Part shown: piece after piece, positions 54,644 through 64,000 of the stretch
How the letters are laid out: each line of letters begins with the position of its first letter
Position numbering within the stretch: position 1 is the stretch's first letter
Source: Haloimpatiens sp042688525
Lineage (GTDB): Bacteria; Bacillota; Clostridia; Clostridiales; Clostridiaceae
Assembly (NCBI RefSeq): GCF_042688525.2
Contig: NZ_JBHWAB010000001.1
Span: 1,674,001 to 1,738,000, forward strand
DNA: 64,000 bases
Direction of reading: 5' to 3'
Translations under genes and position numbers: made by a program
The notes under the pieces: model-generated
What the model was told of the DNA's origin: nothing
Database searches by the model: none
Seen by the model: only the letters and a program-made list of their open reading frames with translations

Positions 54644-55108
54644 TTAAATTTGATAGCTTTTAACAAAATTGATATGATCTAAAGCTGTAATTGTATGAAA
54701 GCTTATTTGATGTGTAGGATATTTGAATTTCATCAGTTCAAAAAACTTTTGCTTATTCATTTGTCCATGTTGATATGCTTCAATGTAGTCATATATAGTA
54801 TCATCAGCCATTGATCCAATAACTACATCATAGCTGTGTGTTTTCCCACTACGGCAGTTTACTACAAATTCTAACCACTCATCTGTATAATCTTCAAATC
54901 TTTTTATATTTAAAGATTCAAGATCTTTAATTTCGTAAACATTAACTATTGAGGTGTTGAATTTGCTAGCCCATTTTTCTGCTTGTTCTTGAATCTCAGT
55001 ACAATAGAATCCCCAAGAAAAATCTTTAGTAAATCTATGCTTACGAATTTCAGGGAATTCAATTTCAATGTAACTACTGTGATATATTATTTTATGTTTT
55101 AAATCCAT
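54644..55108 (-). CDS. DUF3990 protein (ADP-ribosyltransferase-like toxin)
   Basis: 154 residues from the ATG at 55108, with AAAGGAG eight bases upstream. Typical DUF3990 features: IIYHSSYIEIEFPEI, RFTKDFSWGFYCTEIQEQAEKWA (the R-x-x-KDF-x-x-GFY block), VNCRSGKTHSYDVVIGSMADD and a terminal ISFHTITALDHINFV. DUF3990 is related to ADP-ribosyltransferase folds and is usually encoded next to a DUF3791 partner, probably as a toxin-antitoxin pair. Here the upstream partner is at most a 35-codon scrap, so this may be an orphan. Confidence 0.8.
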   Translation of the reverse strand: MDLKHKIIYHSSYIEIEFPEIRKHRFTKDFSWGFYCTEIQEQAEKWASKFNTSIVNVYEIKDLESLNIKRFEDYTDEWLEFVVNCRSGKTHSYDVVIGSMADDTIYDYIEAYQHGQMNKQKFFELMKFKYPTHQISFHTITALDHINFVKSYQI

Positions 55109-55121
55109 CACTTTTCTCCTT

Positions 55122-55229
55122 TTATTCTTTAAATATATTTTTCAATTTTATTTTTAAATCAGGAAATATTGTACTGATATATTCATCGAGTATGATATAG
55201 TGTTCCTTTAATATTTCCATAGTTATCAT
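55122..55229 (-). CDS. Very small ORF upstream of DUF3990
   Basis: 35 codons (MITMEILKEHYIILDEYIST and on to KLKNIFKE), ending 13 bases before the DUF3990 start. It has no clear ribosome site. It could be the remnant of the antitoxin gene expected here, although it does not look like DUF3791. Confidence 0.3.
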   Translation of the reverse strand: MITMEILKEHYIILDEYISTIFPDLKIKLKNIFKE

Positions 55230-55264
55230 CTTTTTATTATAATAAAATAAGTATACTATTGTAA

Positions 55265-55375
55265 TCCCCGTACATTCTCAAGGTATTGTTTTCTCATATG
55301 TATAAAGTTACAAGAAGAAAAAATATTAGAAAGACAGTATAAAGGCAATATAGAGAAATAAAATTTTATATTTGG
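55265..55375 (+). repeat. Decayed partial copy of the 45173-45770 region
   Basis: TTCTCAAGGTATT, ATGTATAAA, ACAAGAAGAAAAAATATTAGA and AGACAGTATAAAGGCAATATA follow the order found at 45173, 45185, 45595 and 45610. ATAAAATTTTATAT then matches 45756. The HTH coding part in between is deleted. Confidence 0.55.
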
Positions 55376-55822
55376 ATTTTTTAAAATAACAAACATTATA
55401 AAAGAAATTTCTAAAAAAATATAATTGGGTAGAGCCCTTGAGTGTTAGTGATGCACTCGAGGGCTTTTTATATTATCAATGCTATATTTGATGAGGCAAA
55501 AAAAATAGTACAAGAGACTACTAGAAAAATAAAGAACACAACTAGAAAACATTAAGGAAATATATTCTGTAGCATATGAAGAAGGTACTTTACATAAGAA
55601 TAAAACTAGAGAATAACTATATAAATTGATGGATTTTTGGGCGTAAAATATTTAAACAATATAAAAATCTATATAAAATCAGATTATATGGGGTGTATAT
55701 TAAAAAAATTGTAATATTATATAATGTGAGTAAAGTTTAATGTATGGTGTTTATTGCAATATATAGTATAATTATGTATGAAAAAAGAAAATTTTATATA
55801 AAAATACTTATGGAGGTTAATT
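55376..55822. other. Gene-free stretch
   Basis: Contains a terminator repeat (55432) and a scrap of coding-like sequence near 55500-55610. No intact gene is seen. AGGAGGT-type site TGGAGGT precedes the next gene. Confidence 0.45.
55432..55470 (+). terminator. Terminator repeat, copy 1 of 2
   Basis: AGCCCTTGAGTG pairs with CACTCGAGGGCT, followed by TTTT. The hairpin and the preceding TTGGGTA recur at 60501. Confidence 0.65.
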
Positions 55823-58800
55823 ATGCTAGATGAGAAAGAAAAGAATAAGGTTAATAATCTATTTGGATTTTTAAAGCAATATAATAATGTAAAAAATCCT
55901 ACTATAATAGATATTGATTCACAATATTGGCATAGATGGTTTGATCATATGCCTATACATGAAAAAATAAAAAATAATATACATAAAGAAGGCGATGATT
56001 CTGATACAATATTAACTGTAGGAAAACCTGAATTTATTAAATGTCCTGAGCCTCCTGTAGAATTAAAAGAATGGCTTGAAAAGGGATGGAGTAAATTTGA
56101 TGTAGAAGTAAAAGTAAAAGATTCAATAAATAAAATAGAAAAAGATTCTGAAACGGAAGAAGAAAATTTAGTTCAAATTAATTTTGATGATGATAATGAA
56201 AGAATATCAGCATTAGAAAACTGGAAGTCCAAAAGAAATATTTGGTCAAAGAAAGAAAAAATTGCACATGATGTTGATGATATATTTAATATGTTATATA
56301 CACTATATTCAACATTGAAAAAAGAATCTGAAGCTATGGAATTGATTTTTGGTGATGGAATTTTAGGATGTAAAGATGAAAAGAAAATATATCATCCTAT
56401 TCTTTTGCAAAAAGTTAATTTAATATTTGATGCTAACATTCCAGAGTTTAGGATTGAAGTATCTGATAGAAATCCTGAATTATATAAAAACATATTTACA
56501 GTAGTACCTGATTCTAATACAGAATTATTACTGGAAATTTATAAAGAATTTGAAAAAGAGGAATTTTCACCTTTTGATATTGATAACAGTAATTCATTTC
56601 TTAATAGAGTTGCCCATGCTTTATCTCCTAATGGTGAATTTTTAGATGATGATGATGAATTTAAATTTGAAAGATATCCTCAGATATTTAGAAAACCAGT
56701 TTTATTTATTAGAAAATTAAATATGGGGTTTGGATCAGCTATTGATGCTATCTTAGAAGATTTAGAGGAAGTGGATTCTATTCCAGAATTTTTGAAAGAT
56801 ATAATTGGTGTAGATGAAGATAACAGTATGCAGCTAGGTAATAGTAATAGTACAAGTATTGAAAATAATAGTACATTATTGGCTTCAAATGGTTTAGATG
56901 AAAATATTATTCTTACAAAGCCTGCAAATACTGAACAATTAGCAGTAGCAAAATATTTAGAAACGCATGGAGCTGTTTTGGTTCAGGGGCCTCCGGGAAC
57001 AGGAAAGACTCATACAATTGCCAATATGATAGGACATTTATTATCTCAAGGAAAAAGTATATTAGTTACAAGTTATAGTGAAAAGGCTCTATCTGTTTTA
57101 AAAGAAAAAGTTACTGATAATTTACAGGCATTATGCTTAAGTTTGCTTTCTACAACTAAAAGTAGAATTGAAATGGAGAAGACTTTAGATGTTATTAATG
57201 AAAATAGATCCAGATTAGAACCAAATAATTTGAATCAAAAGATAAGTTCATTAGAAAAAGATAGAAAAGATAAAATTAAAAAATTAAGCAAATTGAAACT
57301 TGAATTGAAAAATGCAAGATTAAATGAATATAGAACCATAGTAATAGGTGGAGAAGAATTTAAACCTAAAGATTGTGGAAAATTTATTAATGTACATAAA
57401 GAGAATGCAAGATGGATTCCATTACCTGTTAAAAAAGGTATGAATTTATCTTTAAATGATCAAGAAGTAGAAGAATTATATTTAAGTAATGAAGCAATTT
57501 CTAAGGACGAAGAAAATGAATTTGATAGCAATCTACCAGATGTTTCTGAGTTAATAACGCCTATAGAGTTTAACAATTTAATCAATAAAAAGAATTCTTT
57601 TGAAGAAAAAGTATTAGATTATGGAATTGAATTTTGGAAAGATAATCATGAAATAAGTGAGCAAATACTAAAATCAATAATTGATAAAGTTGAAAATGCT
57701 GTTAAAAATATTGATTTAAATAAATTGTGGACTTTAGAAATAATAGAGAATTCAAAAGAAGATATGTTAAAGAAAAACTGGATTAATTTAATAAATGAAA
57801 TTGAGAAGGTATATGCTCTCTCATTAGCTTGTTCTGAAGATATTCTAAATTATAATCCTGAATTTCAAGATCTAGATGATAACATAGATGTTAAAGCACA
57901 GATGGATGTAATAATTAGAAAGCTTGAAAGTGGTGGAAAAATAACTAAATTAAATCTTCTTTTAAATAAACAAATGAAATCACTTATAAATTCATGCAGA
58001 GTAAATGGGCATGTCCCTGTAAAATCCAATGAATATAAAGCTTTAGATAAATTTTATAATTTAAAATTGGAAAGAGAAAAATTAGAGAACAGATGGAATA
58101 GGCAAATGGTTCCATTAGGAGCTGATAATACTAAAGCTATGGGAGAAAATTTTGAAGTTACATGTGTTAAGTATATACCTGTAATTAAAGGGAGTATTAA
58201 TTGGTACAATGATATTTGGAATCAAATAAAAAATGATATAGAAAGAGCTGGATTAGATTTAGATAAAATTAATACTAGAATTGATTTATCTAATGATAAA
58301 TATAGCAATTTAAAATATATTAAGACAAATTTAAGTCACAAAATTATAGAAACTGTGCAGTCACAGATAAATAGAATTCAGTATGAAGAGATAAAACAAA
58401 ATAAAGAAAAAATCGAAAGTATAATTAATAAGTATTCATCTAATAAAAATAGTAAAATAATGAGCCAAATTCAAAATGCAGTGATGAATGAAGATGTAAA
58501 TTTATATAAAGAATGTTATGAAGCTATAATATCCATAAGGGAGATAAGTAAGGATATTATTAGAAGAAGAGAATTAATAAGCAGATTAGAAAAAATAGCA
58601 CCAACATGGGCTAATGAGATAAGATTAAGAAATAATGAATTCGGAAAAGAAAATGTTCCTTTAAATATAAATGATGCTTGGAAATATGCTCAATTTAAAC
58701 AGGAAATAGATGATAGAAATTCTGTTAATATTGAAGAAATTCAAAATGATATATTAGATATGGAGAGTGCATTAAGAGAAAATACAGCAGAACTTGCATT

Positions 58801-60333
58801 TAATAAAGCATGGTTATATAAATTAAAAGCTTTTGAAAATAATAAATCTCAGGTTAGAGCCATAGAAGGGTGGAGACAGCTTATCAGAAAGATAGGCAAG
58901 GGAAAAGGAAAAAAAGCAGAAAAGTTAAAATCTGAGGCTCGTAAATTAATGCCAGAATGTCAAGGAGCAGTTCCTGTTTGGATAATGCCTCTAAATAAAG
59001 TAGTAGAGAATTTTAATCCTAAAAAAAATAAATTTGATGTAGTAATTATTGATGAAGCAAGTCAGGCAGATGTTATGGCAATAGTTGCATTATATTTAGG
59101 AAAACAAGTAATAATTGTTGGTGATAATGAGCAAGTTAGTCCACTAGCTATAGGTGAGAAATCTGGTGATGTTGAAAACTTAGCAAAAGAGTATTTACTC
59201 AATATACCACATCCGTCTTTATATAGTGGTAGATTTTCAATATATGATTTAGCACAAGCATCAGGTTATCAGCCAGTAAGGCTTAAAGAACATTTTAGGT
59301 GTGTTCCTGAAATAATTCAGTATTCAAATCTGCTTTCATATAATGGACAGATTAGAGCATTACGTGAAACTAGTCAAATTAAAATAAAACCACCTATAGT
59401 AACTTATAGGGTTCAAGATGCAGTAACTGTAAATAAAACAAATGAAAAGGAAATAGATGTAGTAGTATCTTTAATGTTAGCATGTTGTGAACAAGAAGAA
59501 TATAAGGGCAAGAGTTTTGGAGTAATAACATTAAAAGGAAATAAACAATCTGTATTAATAGATAGAAAATTACAAAGTAAAATGGATGCTAAAGAGTATA
59601 ATAAGAGAAACATATTATGTGGTAATCCTGCTAATTTTCAAGGTGATGAGAGAGATATTATATTTTTAACTATGGTAGATGCTAATGATGGAGAAGGTCC
59701 ACTTAGATTACAATCATTTGGAAATGATGATTTATTTAAGAAGAATATAATGTTGCAGTAAGTCGTGCAAAAGATCAGTTATGGCTTGTTCATTCATTAG
59801 ATTCTGAAAATGACTTAAAAAAAGGTGATATAAGAAAAGGCTTGTTGGATTATTGCAATAATTATAAATCAAGACAAGTAGAGTTTGAAAAGAATGTAGT
59901 TAAAGCTGAATCTGAATTTGAAAAGAGAGTAATGAAATATTTGATAGATAGAGGATACCATATAACACCGCAATGGGAAGTAGGTGCATTTAGAATAGAT
60001 ATGGTAGTAAGTTATAAGGATAACAGAGTAGCTCTTGAGTGCGATGGAGAAAGATGGCATGGAGAAGATAAACTGGAAGAAGATATGAATAGACAATCTA
60101 TTTTAGAACGTTTAGGTTGGAGGTTTATAAGAATTAGAGGAAGTGAATTTTTTAGTGATGAATCGGGTTCTATGGAAAGAATTATTCAAAAATTAAATGA
60201 ACTTGAAATATATCCAGAAGAAAGTACTGATGATTTAAATGGTGATAATACTTTAAAAAATACTGTTATATCAAGAGCACAAGAAATTAGAGCAAGTTGG
60301 TATGTTGAAGATGATGAAGAAACTGATATCTAA
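55823..60333 (+). pseudogene. Giant SF1 helicase with VSR-like nuclease tail, frameshifted
   Basis: Start ATG with GGAGGT upstream. The first frame runs 1312 codons: an unknown N-terminus, Walker A VQGPPGTGKTHT near 388, a long helical insertion, motif II IIDEASQA near 1075, VGDNEQVSPL, and LKEHFRCVPEII. It stops at 59761, just before motif VI, which follows in another frame (YNVAVSRAKDQLWLVH). Then comes a VSR/DUF559-like nuclease: FEKRVMKYLIDRGYHI, RIDMVV, ALECDGERWHG and RFIRIRGSEFF. Intact relatives are single proteins of about 1500 residues. The shift lies in an AAGAAGAATATAATG tract. Without motif VI the helicase should be inactive. Confidence 0.75.
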
Positions 60334-60337
60334 TTTT

Positions 60338-60371
60338 AAAGAAATCACAATTAATTTTGTGGTTTCTTTTT
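60338..60371 (+). terminator. Terminator after helicase-nuclease gene
   Basis: AAAGAAATCACAA pairs with TTGTGGTTTCTTT, followed by Ts. Confidence 0.7.
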
Positions 60372-60500
60372 ATAATGAAGTTATATTTTACTTAGGGGTT
60401 TGAGTAAAAATAATCTATATGGTTAGAAGATGGTAATAATAATATATGTTTCTTGACATGGAGAGAAAACAGGAAAATAAAAGAAAATATAGTTGGGTAA

Positions 60501-60537
60501 AGCTCTTGAGTGCAGATGGTGCACTTAAGGGCTTTTC
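60501..60537 (+). terminator. Terminator repeat, copy 2 of 2
   Basis: AGCTCTTGAGTGC pairs with GCACTTAAGGGCT; parallel to 55432. It lies in the 350-base gene-free gap before hsdM. Confidence 0.6.
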
Positions 60538-60687
60538 AAATGTTGAGATACATATTAAATATGGATAATATAATAGAAAAATGAAGAAATAAGATTTATA
60601 ATATAATTGGATTGATATAGGTTTAGATATTTATTTTAATACATAAATATTACTAAAAATTAATTTTACATAATTGGAGGAGTCAAC

Positions 60688-62709
60688 GTGGAAAATAATT
60701 TTAACCATGTTTCATTTTTATGGAATATAGCAGAAAGTTTAAGAGGAACATACAAAGAAGAAGATTATAGAAAAGTAATGCTTCCAATGATAGTAGTAAG
60801 AAGATTTGATTGTCTATTAGATAATTATGATAGAGAAACAATTAAAGAAGTATATAAAAACTATGATTTTTTACCAGAAGAAGAAAAAGATGAAATAGTT
60901 ATAGCGGATTTAAAAGAAAATCGTGATATGAATTTACAGTTTTATAATGTATCTGATTTTACATGGAAGAAGCTTTTAGATGATAGTGAAAATATAAAGT
61001 CAAATTTTGAAGAGTATCTTAATGGATTTTCTAATAATGTAAAAGAAATAATAGGTAAATTTAAGTTTAAAGATGAGATAGCTCAATTAGACAGAAAAAA
61101 TAAATTATATGCAGTACTTCAAAAAATGTATGAAGTGGATTTTCACATAAATGAAATATCCAACAATAAAATGGGATATATATATGAAGAAATGCTTAGA
61201 AGATTCACAGAAAATTCAGCAGCTGGGGAACAGTATACTCCAAGAGAAGTAATTAGACTTTGTATGGAGATGTTATTCTTAGGTAAAGAAAGCTTCCTTA
61301 CTGAAGAAGGTAAAGTAATATCTATAGCGGATTTTTGTTGTGGAACAGGTGGAATGCTTTCAATAGGTGAAGACTATATTGAAAAATTAAATAAAAAGGC
61401 AATTGTTAATGTATATGGTCAAGAGTTACTAGATGAATCTTTTGCAATATGTCAGGCTGATATGTTAATGAAAGGACAAAATCCAGATAACATAAGACTT
61501 GGAAATACTTTAACGGAAGATAGATTTAGTGGAGAACATATGAGATTCCTTATAAGTAATCCTCCTTTTGGTGTGACGTGGAAAGATGAAGAAAAGAGAG
61601 TTAAAGAAGAGGCAGACTTAGGCTTTGATAGTAGATTTGGTGCAGGTACTCCAAGAGTAAGTGACGGTTCATTACTATTCCTTCAAAATATGATAAGCAA
61701 GATGTATCAAGATGAAGAAGGAAGTAGAATAGCTATAATCTTTAATGGTTCACCTTTATTTACAGGGGATGCAGGTAGTGGAGAATCTAATATAAGAAAA
61801 TATATTATAGAAAATGATTTATTAGAAGGAATTATAGCATTACCTACAGATATGTTTTACAACACAGGTATAGCTACATACATATGGGTTATTACTAATA
61901 GAAAAGAAGATAAGAGAAAAGGTAAGATACAGCTTGTTAATGCAACAGAGTATTATCAAAGTATGAGAAAGAGCTTAGGTAATAAGAGAAAAGAAATATC
62001 ATATGAACAAATACAAGAAATTAAAGATTTATATGAAAGCTTTGAAGAAAATGACAACTGTAAAATATTTAATAATAAGGAATTTGGTTATAGAAAAATA
62101 ACCATAGAAAGACCTCTTAAATTGAGTTTTAAGGTAAATAAAGAAGCAATAGAAAGAGTGAAGGAAACAAAACAATTCATAAATTTAGCAGTATCTAAGA
62201 AAAAGAATGAGGATGTAAAGGCTCAAGAAGAAACATTAGGAAGAGAACAACAAGAGAAATTAATAAAAATGTTAGAAAGTTTTGATTCAAATAAAGAATA
62301 TTTAAATAGAGAAGAATTTATAAAAGAACTTAAAGAAAAAGCTAAAGAGGGTGGAATTACTTTAAAAGCAGCACTTTTAAAAGCTATATGGAAGACCATT
62401 GGAAGAAGAAATGAAAATGCAGATATATGCAGAGATTCAAAAGGAAATATAGAAAGTGATTCCAACTTAAAGGATACAGAGTCAATCCCATTAAAAGAAG
62501 ATATAAAGGCTTACTTTGAAAGAGAAGTAAAACCACATGTACCTGATGCTTATATGGATGAAAGTACTTTTAATAATATAGGCTATGAAATACCATTTAC
62601 TAGACATTTCTATAAATATGAAAAACTAAGACCTTTTGCTGAAATAATGAAAGAAGTAGAAGAACTAGAAAATGAAATAGCATTAGAAATAAGGAAGGTG
62701 CTAAGCTAA
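60688..62709 (+). CDS. hsdM: Type I restriction-modification methyltransferase subunit HsdM
   Basis: 673 residues from a GTG with TTGGAGGAG upstream. The N-terminal HsdM domain (VSFLWNIAESLRGTYKEEDY) is followed by the N6-adenine methylase core: EQYTPREVIRLCMEML near 185-200, SAM motif ADFCCGTGGMLS near 215, and the catalytic NPPFGVTW near 292. A long C-terminal helical part (RVKETKQFINLAVSKKK to the end) contacts the specificity subunit. The enzyme methylates adenine in the host's recognition sites. The stop overlaps the hsdS start by one base (TAATG). hsdR is not in this window and may lie to the right. Confidence 0.93.
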   Translation: MENNFNHVSFLWNIAESLRGTYKEEDYRKVMLPMIVVRRFDCLLDNYDRETIKEVYKNYDFLPEEEKDEIVIADLKENRDMNLQFYNVSDFTWKKLLDDSENIKSNFEEYLNGFSNNVKEIIGKFKFKDEIAQLDRKNKLYAVLQKMYEVDFHINEISNNKMGYIYEEMLRRFTENSAAGEQYTPREVIRLCMEMLFLGKESFLTEEGKVISIADFCCGTGGMLSIGEDYIEKLNKKAIVNVYGQELLDESFAICQADMLMKGQNPDNIRLGNTLTEDRFSGEHMRFLISNPPFGVTWKDEEKRVKEEADLGFDSRFGAGTPRVSDGSLLFLQNMISKMYQDEEGSRIAIIFNGSPLFTGDAGSGESNIRKYIIENDLLEGIIALPTDMFYNTGIATYIWVITNRKEDKRKGKIQLVNATEYYQSMRKSLGNKRKEISYEQIQEIKDLYESFEENDNCKIFNNKEFGYRKITIERPLKLSFKVNKEAIERVKETKQFINLAVSKKKNEDVKAQEETLGREQQEKLIKMLESFDSNKEYLNREEFIKELKEKAKEGGITLKAALLKAIWKTIGRRNENADICRDSKGNIESDSNLKDTESIPLKEDIKAYFEREVKPHVPDAYMDESTFNNIGYEIPFTRHFYKYEKLRPFAEIMKEVEELENEIALEIRKVLS

Positions 62710-64000
62710 TGAAGTACAGATATAGAAATGAAGAGGAAATGAAGGATAGTGGAATTGAGTGGATAGGAAGGATACCTAAAAATTGGAGTATAAGTAGAAT
62801 TGATAAGGAGTTTATTGTTAGAAATGAGAAGGTAAGTGATAAAGATTTTTCACCATTATCAGTAACTAAGCAAGGAATATTACCACAATTAGAGAATGTA
62901 GCGAAATCAGATAACAATGATAATAGAAAAAAAGTTCTTAAAGGTGATTTTGTTATTAATAGTAGAGCTGATAGAAAAGGTTCATGTGGAGTTTCGACTT
63001 ATGATGGTTCAGTTTCTTTAATTTGTAATGTTTTAACACCTAAATATTTAGAGTCACAATATGTTCATAGTCTATTTAGAAATTATTATTTTTCAGAGGA
63101 ATTTTATAGATGGGGTAGTGGTATTGTTGACGATTTATGGTCTACTAATATTGAAAAAATGAAAAAAATAAATATTCCAATTCCAAATGAAAATGAAGAT
63201 AAGAAAATAGCAAACTTTTTAGAAAAAAAAACAACTGAATTTGATTCTATAATTTCAAAAAAAGAAGCATTAATTCAAAAATTAGAAGAGGTTAAAAAAA
63301 GTCTTATAAGTGAAATTGTAACAGGTAAGGTTAAGGTAGTTAAAACTTCTGATGGATATAAGCTTATAGAAAGAAAAAAAGAAGAAATGAAGGATAGTGG
63401 AGTTGAGTGGTTGGGGAAGATACCTAGTTATTGGAAAAGAATAAAAGTTTCAAGGATAGCTAATGTAGTAAGAGGTGCTTCTCCAAGACCAGCTGGTGAT
63501 CCAAATTATTTTGGTGGAAACGATGTACCGTGGATTACTGTAGCTGAAGTAACTAAAGATGAAAATAAGCTTTTAGATTCTGTTTCAGCTTATCTAACAT
63601 CATTAGGAAAAATACAAAGTAGATATTTAGAAGAGGGAACATTAATAATGAGTAATAGTGGAGCAACATTAGGTGTACCAAAAATATTAAATATAAGTGG
63701 GTGTATTAATGACGGTTCTTTAGCATTTTTAAACTTAGATATTGATAAAAATTATCTATATTACTTATTAAAAAGTAGAACTAAGATTTTTCGAGAAGAA
63801 ATGCAGATTTCTGGGCAACCAAATTTAAATACAGATGTTGTGAAATCACTAGATATACTTAAACCACTTGAAGAAGAACAAAGGATAATTGCAGAATACT
63901 TAGATTGTGAAATAGATCAGATAAATGTTTTGATAGAAAAATCAAATTATCAAATTGGGAAATTAAAAGAAGCCAAACAAAGTCTAATAAGTGAAGCAGT
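62709..64000 (+). CDS. hsdS: Type I restriction specificity subunit HsdS, 5' part
   Basis: Open from the ATG at 62709 to the window edge, about 430 codons. Two target-recognition halves are visible. The first starts MKDSGIEWIGRIPKNW and ends with a spacer helix (EALIQKLEEVKKSLISEIVTG). The second begins MKDSGVEWLGKIPSYW, includes RGASPRP and DVPWITVAEV, and ends with the matching helix (YQIGKLKEAKQSLISEA). HsdS gives the complex its bipartite DNA target. The repeated flanks are nearly identical in DNA as well. The final residues lie outside the window. Confidence 0.92.
   Translation, partial: MKYRYRNEEEMKDSGIEWIGRIPKNWSISRIDKEFIVRNEKVSDKDFSPLSVTKQGILPQLENVAKSDNNDNRKKVLKGDFVINSRADRKGSCGVSTYDGSVSLICNVLTPKYLESQYVHSLFRNYYFSEEFYRWGSGIVDDLWSTNIEKMKKINIPIPNENEDKKIANFLEKKTTEFDSIISKKEALIQKLEEVKKSLISEIVTGKVKVVKTSDGYKLIERKKEEMKDSGVEWLGKIPSYWKRIKVSRIANVVRGASPRPAGDPNYFGGNDVPWITVAEVTKDENKLLDSVSAYLTSLGKIQSRYLEEGTLIMSNSGATLGVPKILNISGCINDGSLAFLNLDIDKNYLYYLLKSRTKIFREEMQISGQPNLNTDVVKSLDILKPLEEEQRIIAEYLDCEIDQINVLIEKSNYQIGKLKEAKQSLISEA

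Noticed and set aside
1..64000. CRISPR array, rRNA or tRNA genes
   Set aside because: No regular repeat-spacer pattern, no rRNA-like GC-richer block and no convincing cloverleaf was noticed by eye; a scan with tRNAscan-SE would settle the tRNA part.

Overview
The window looks like a stretch of Clostridium chromosome. It is strongly AT-rich, has strong AGGAGG-type ribosome binding sites and many GTG/TTG starts, and its only obvious housekeeping genes are a ywbE-like gene and rlmD near 28.7-30.4 kb, both of a Clostridium type. Almost everything else is accessory: anti-phage systems, toxin-antitoxin genes, pieces of phage or plasmid origin, insertion sequences and many broken genes. It is best read as a defence island with heavy turnover.

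Layout. 1-2.05 kb: the 3' end of a BREX locus (brxL, cut by the window edge) plus a DUF2971 gene. 2.1-9.4 kb: a plasmid or phage-plasmid-like module with divergent parM/parR, iteron-like repeats, a CHC2-TOPRIM-SF3 primase-helicase, an XRE-like regulator, a protein made of homing-endonuclease-associated repeats, and two very acidic unknown proteins. 9.5-16.8 kb: an SF2 helicase with a possible nuclease tail, a large helical protein, decayed gene fragments and a beta-family protein. 17.1-20.2 kb: fused remnants of a PLD-like gene and of phage genes, with an MqsR-like toxin/Panacea antitoxin pair between them. 20.3-28.5 kb: an M50 peptidase, an IS110 element with a candidate bridge RNA, a PDDEXK_4 nuclease, broken small genes and a 259-bp MITE-like palindrome. 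28.7-33.1 kb: ywbE, rlmD, a GNAT/YoaP gene and a frameshifted ATPase.

Two operons are the best candidates for undescribed systems. At 33.86-43.81 kb, four tightly packed genes end in a 1768-residue DEAD/DEAH helicase with a DUF1998/MZB zinc-binding tail. It resembles Druantia DruE, but its three partners (a zinc-ribbon protein, a coiled-coil protein and an unknown protein) do not match the Druantia or DISARM partners I know. At 47.6-52.2 kb, a WYL-domain regulator (followed by the remnant of a second one) precedes three genes: an HNH-like nuclease with a glycine-zipper membrane segment, a helical protein, and a protein with a single 4Fe-4S ferredoxin domain.

The right end carries an SF2 helicase, a DUF3990 toxin-like gene, a giant SF1 helicase fused to a VSR-like nuclease (frameshifted in this sequence), and a type I restriction-modification locus (hsdM, then hsdS running off the end). 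Several otherwise intact genes are broken by a one-base shift in A-rich tracts. That is either real decay or homopolymer sequencing error, and it affects which systems can be considered active. All calls come from reading motifs and translated sequence; no database search was run.
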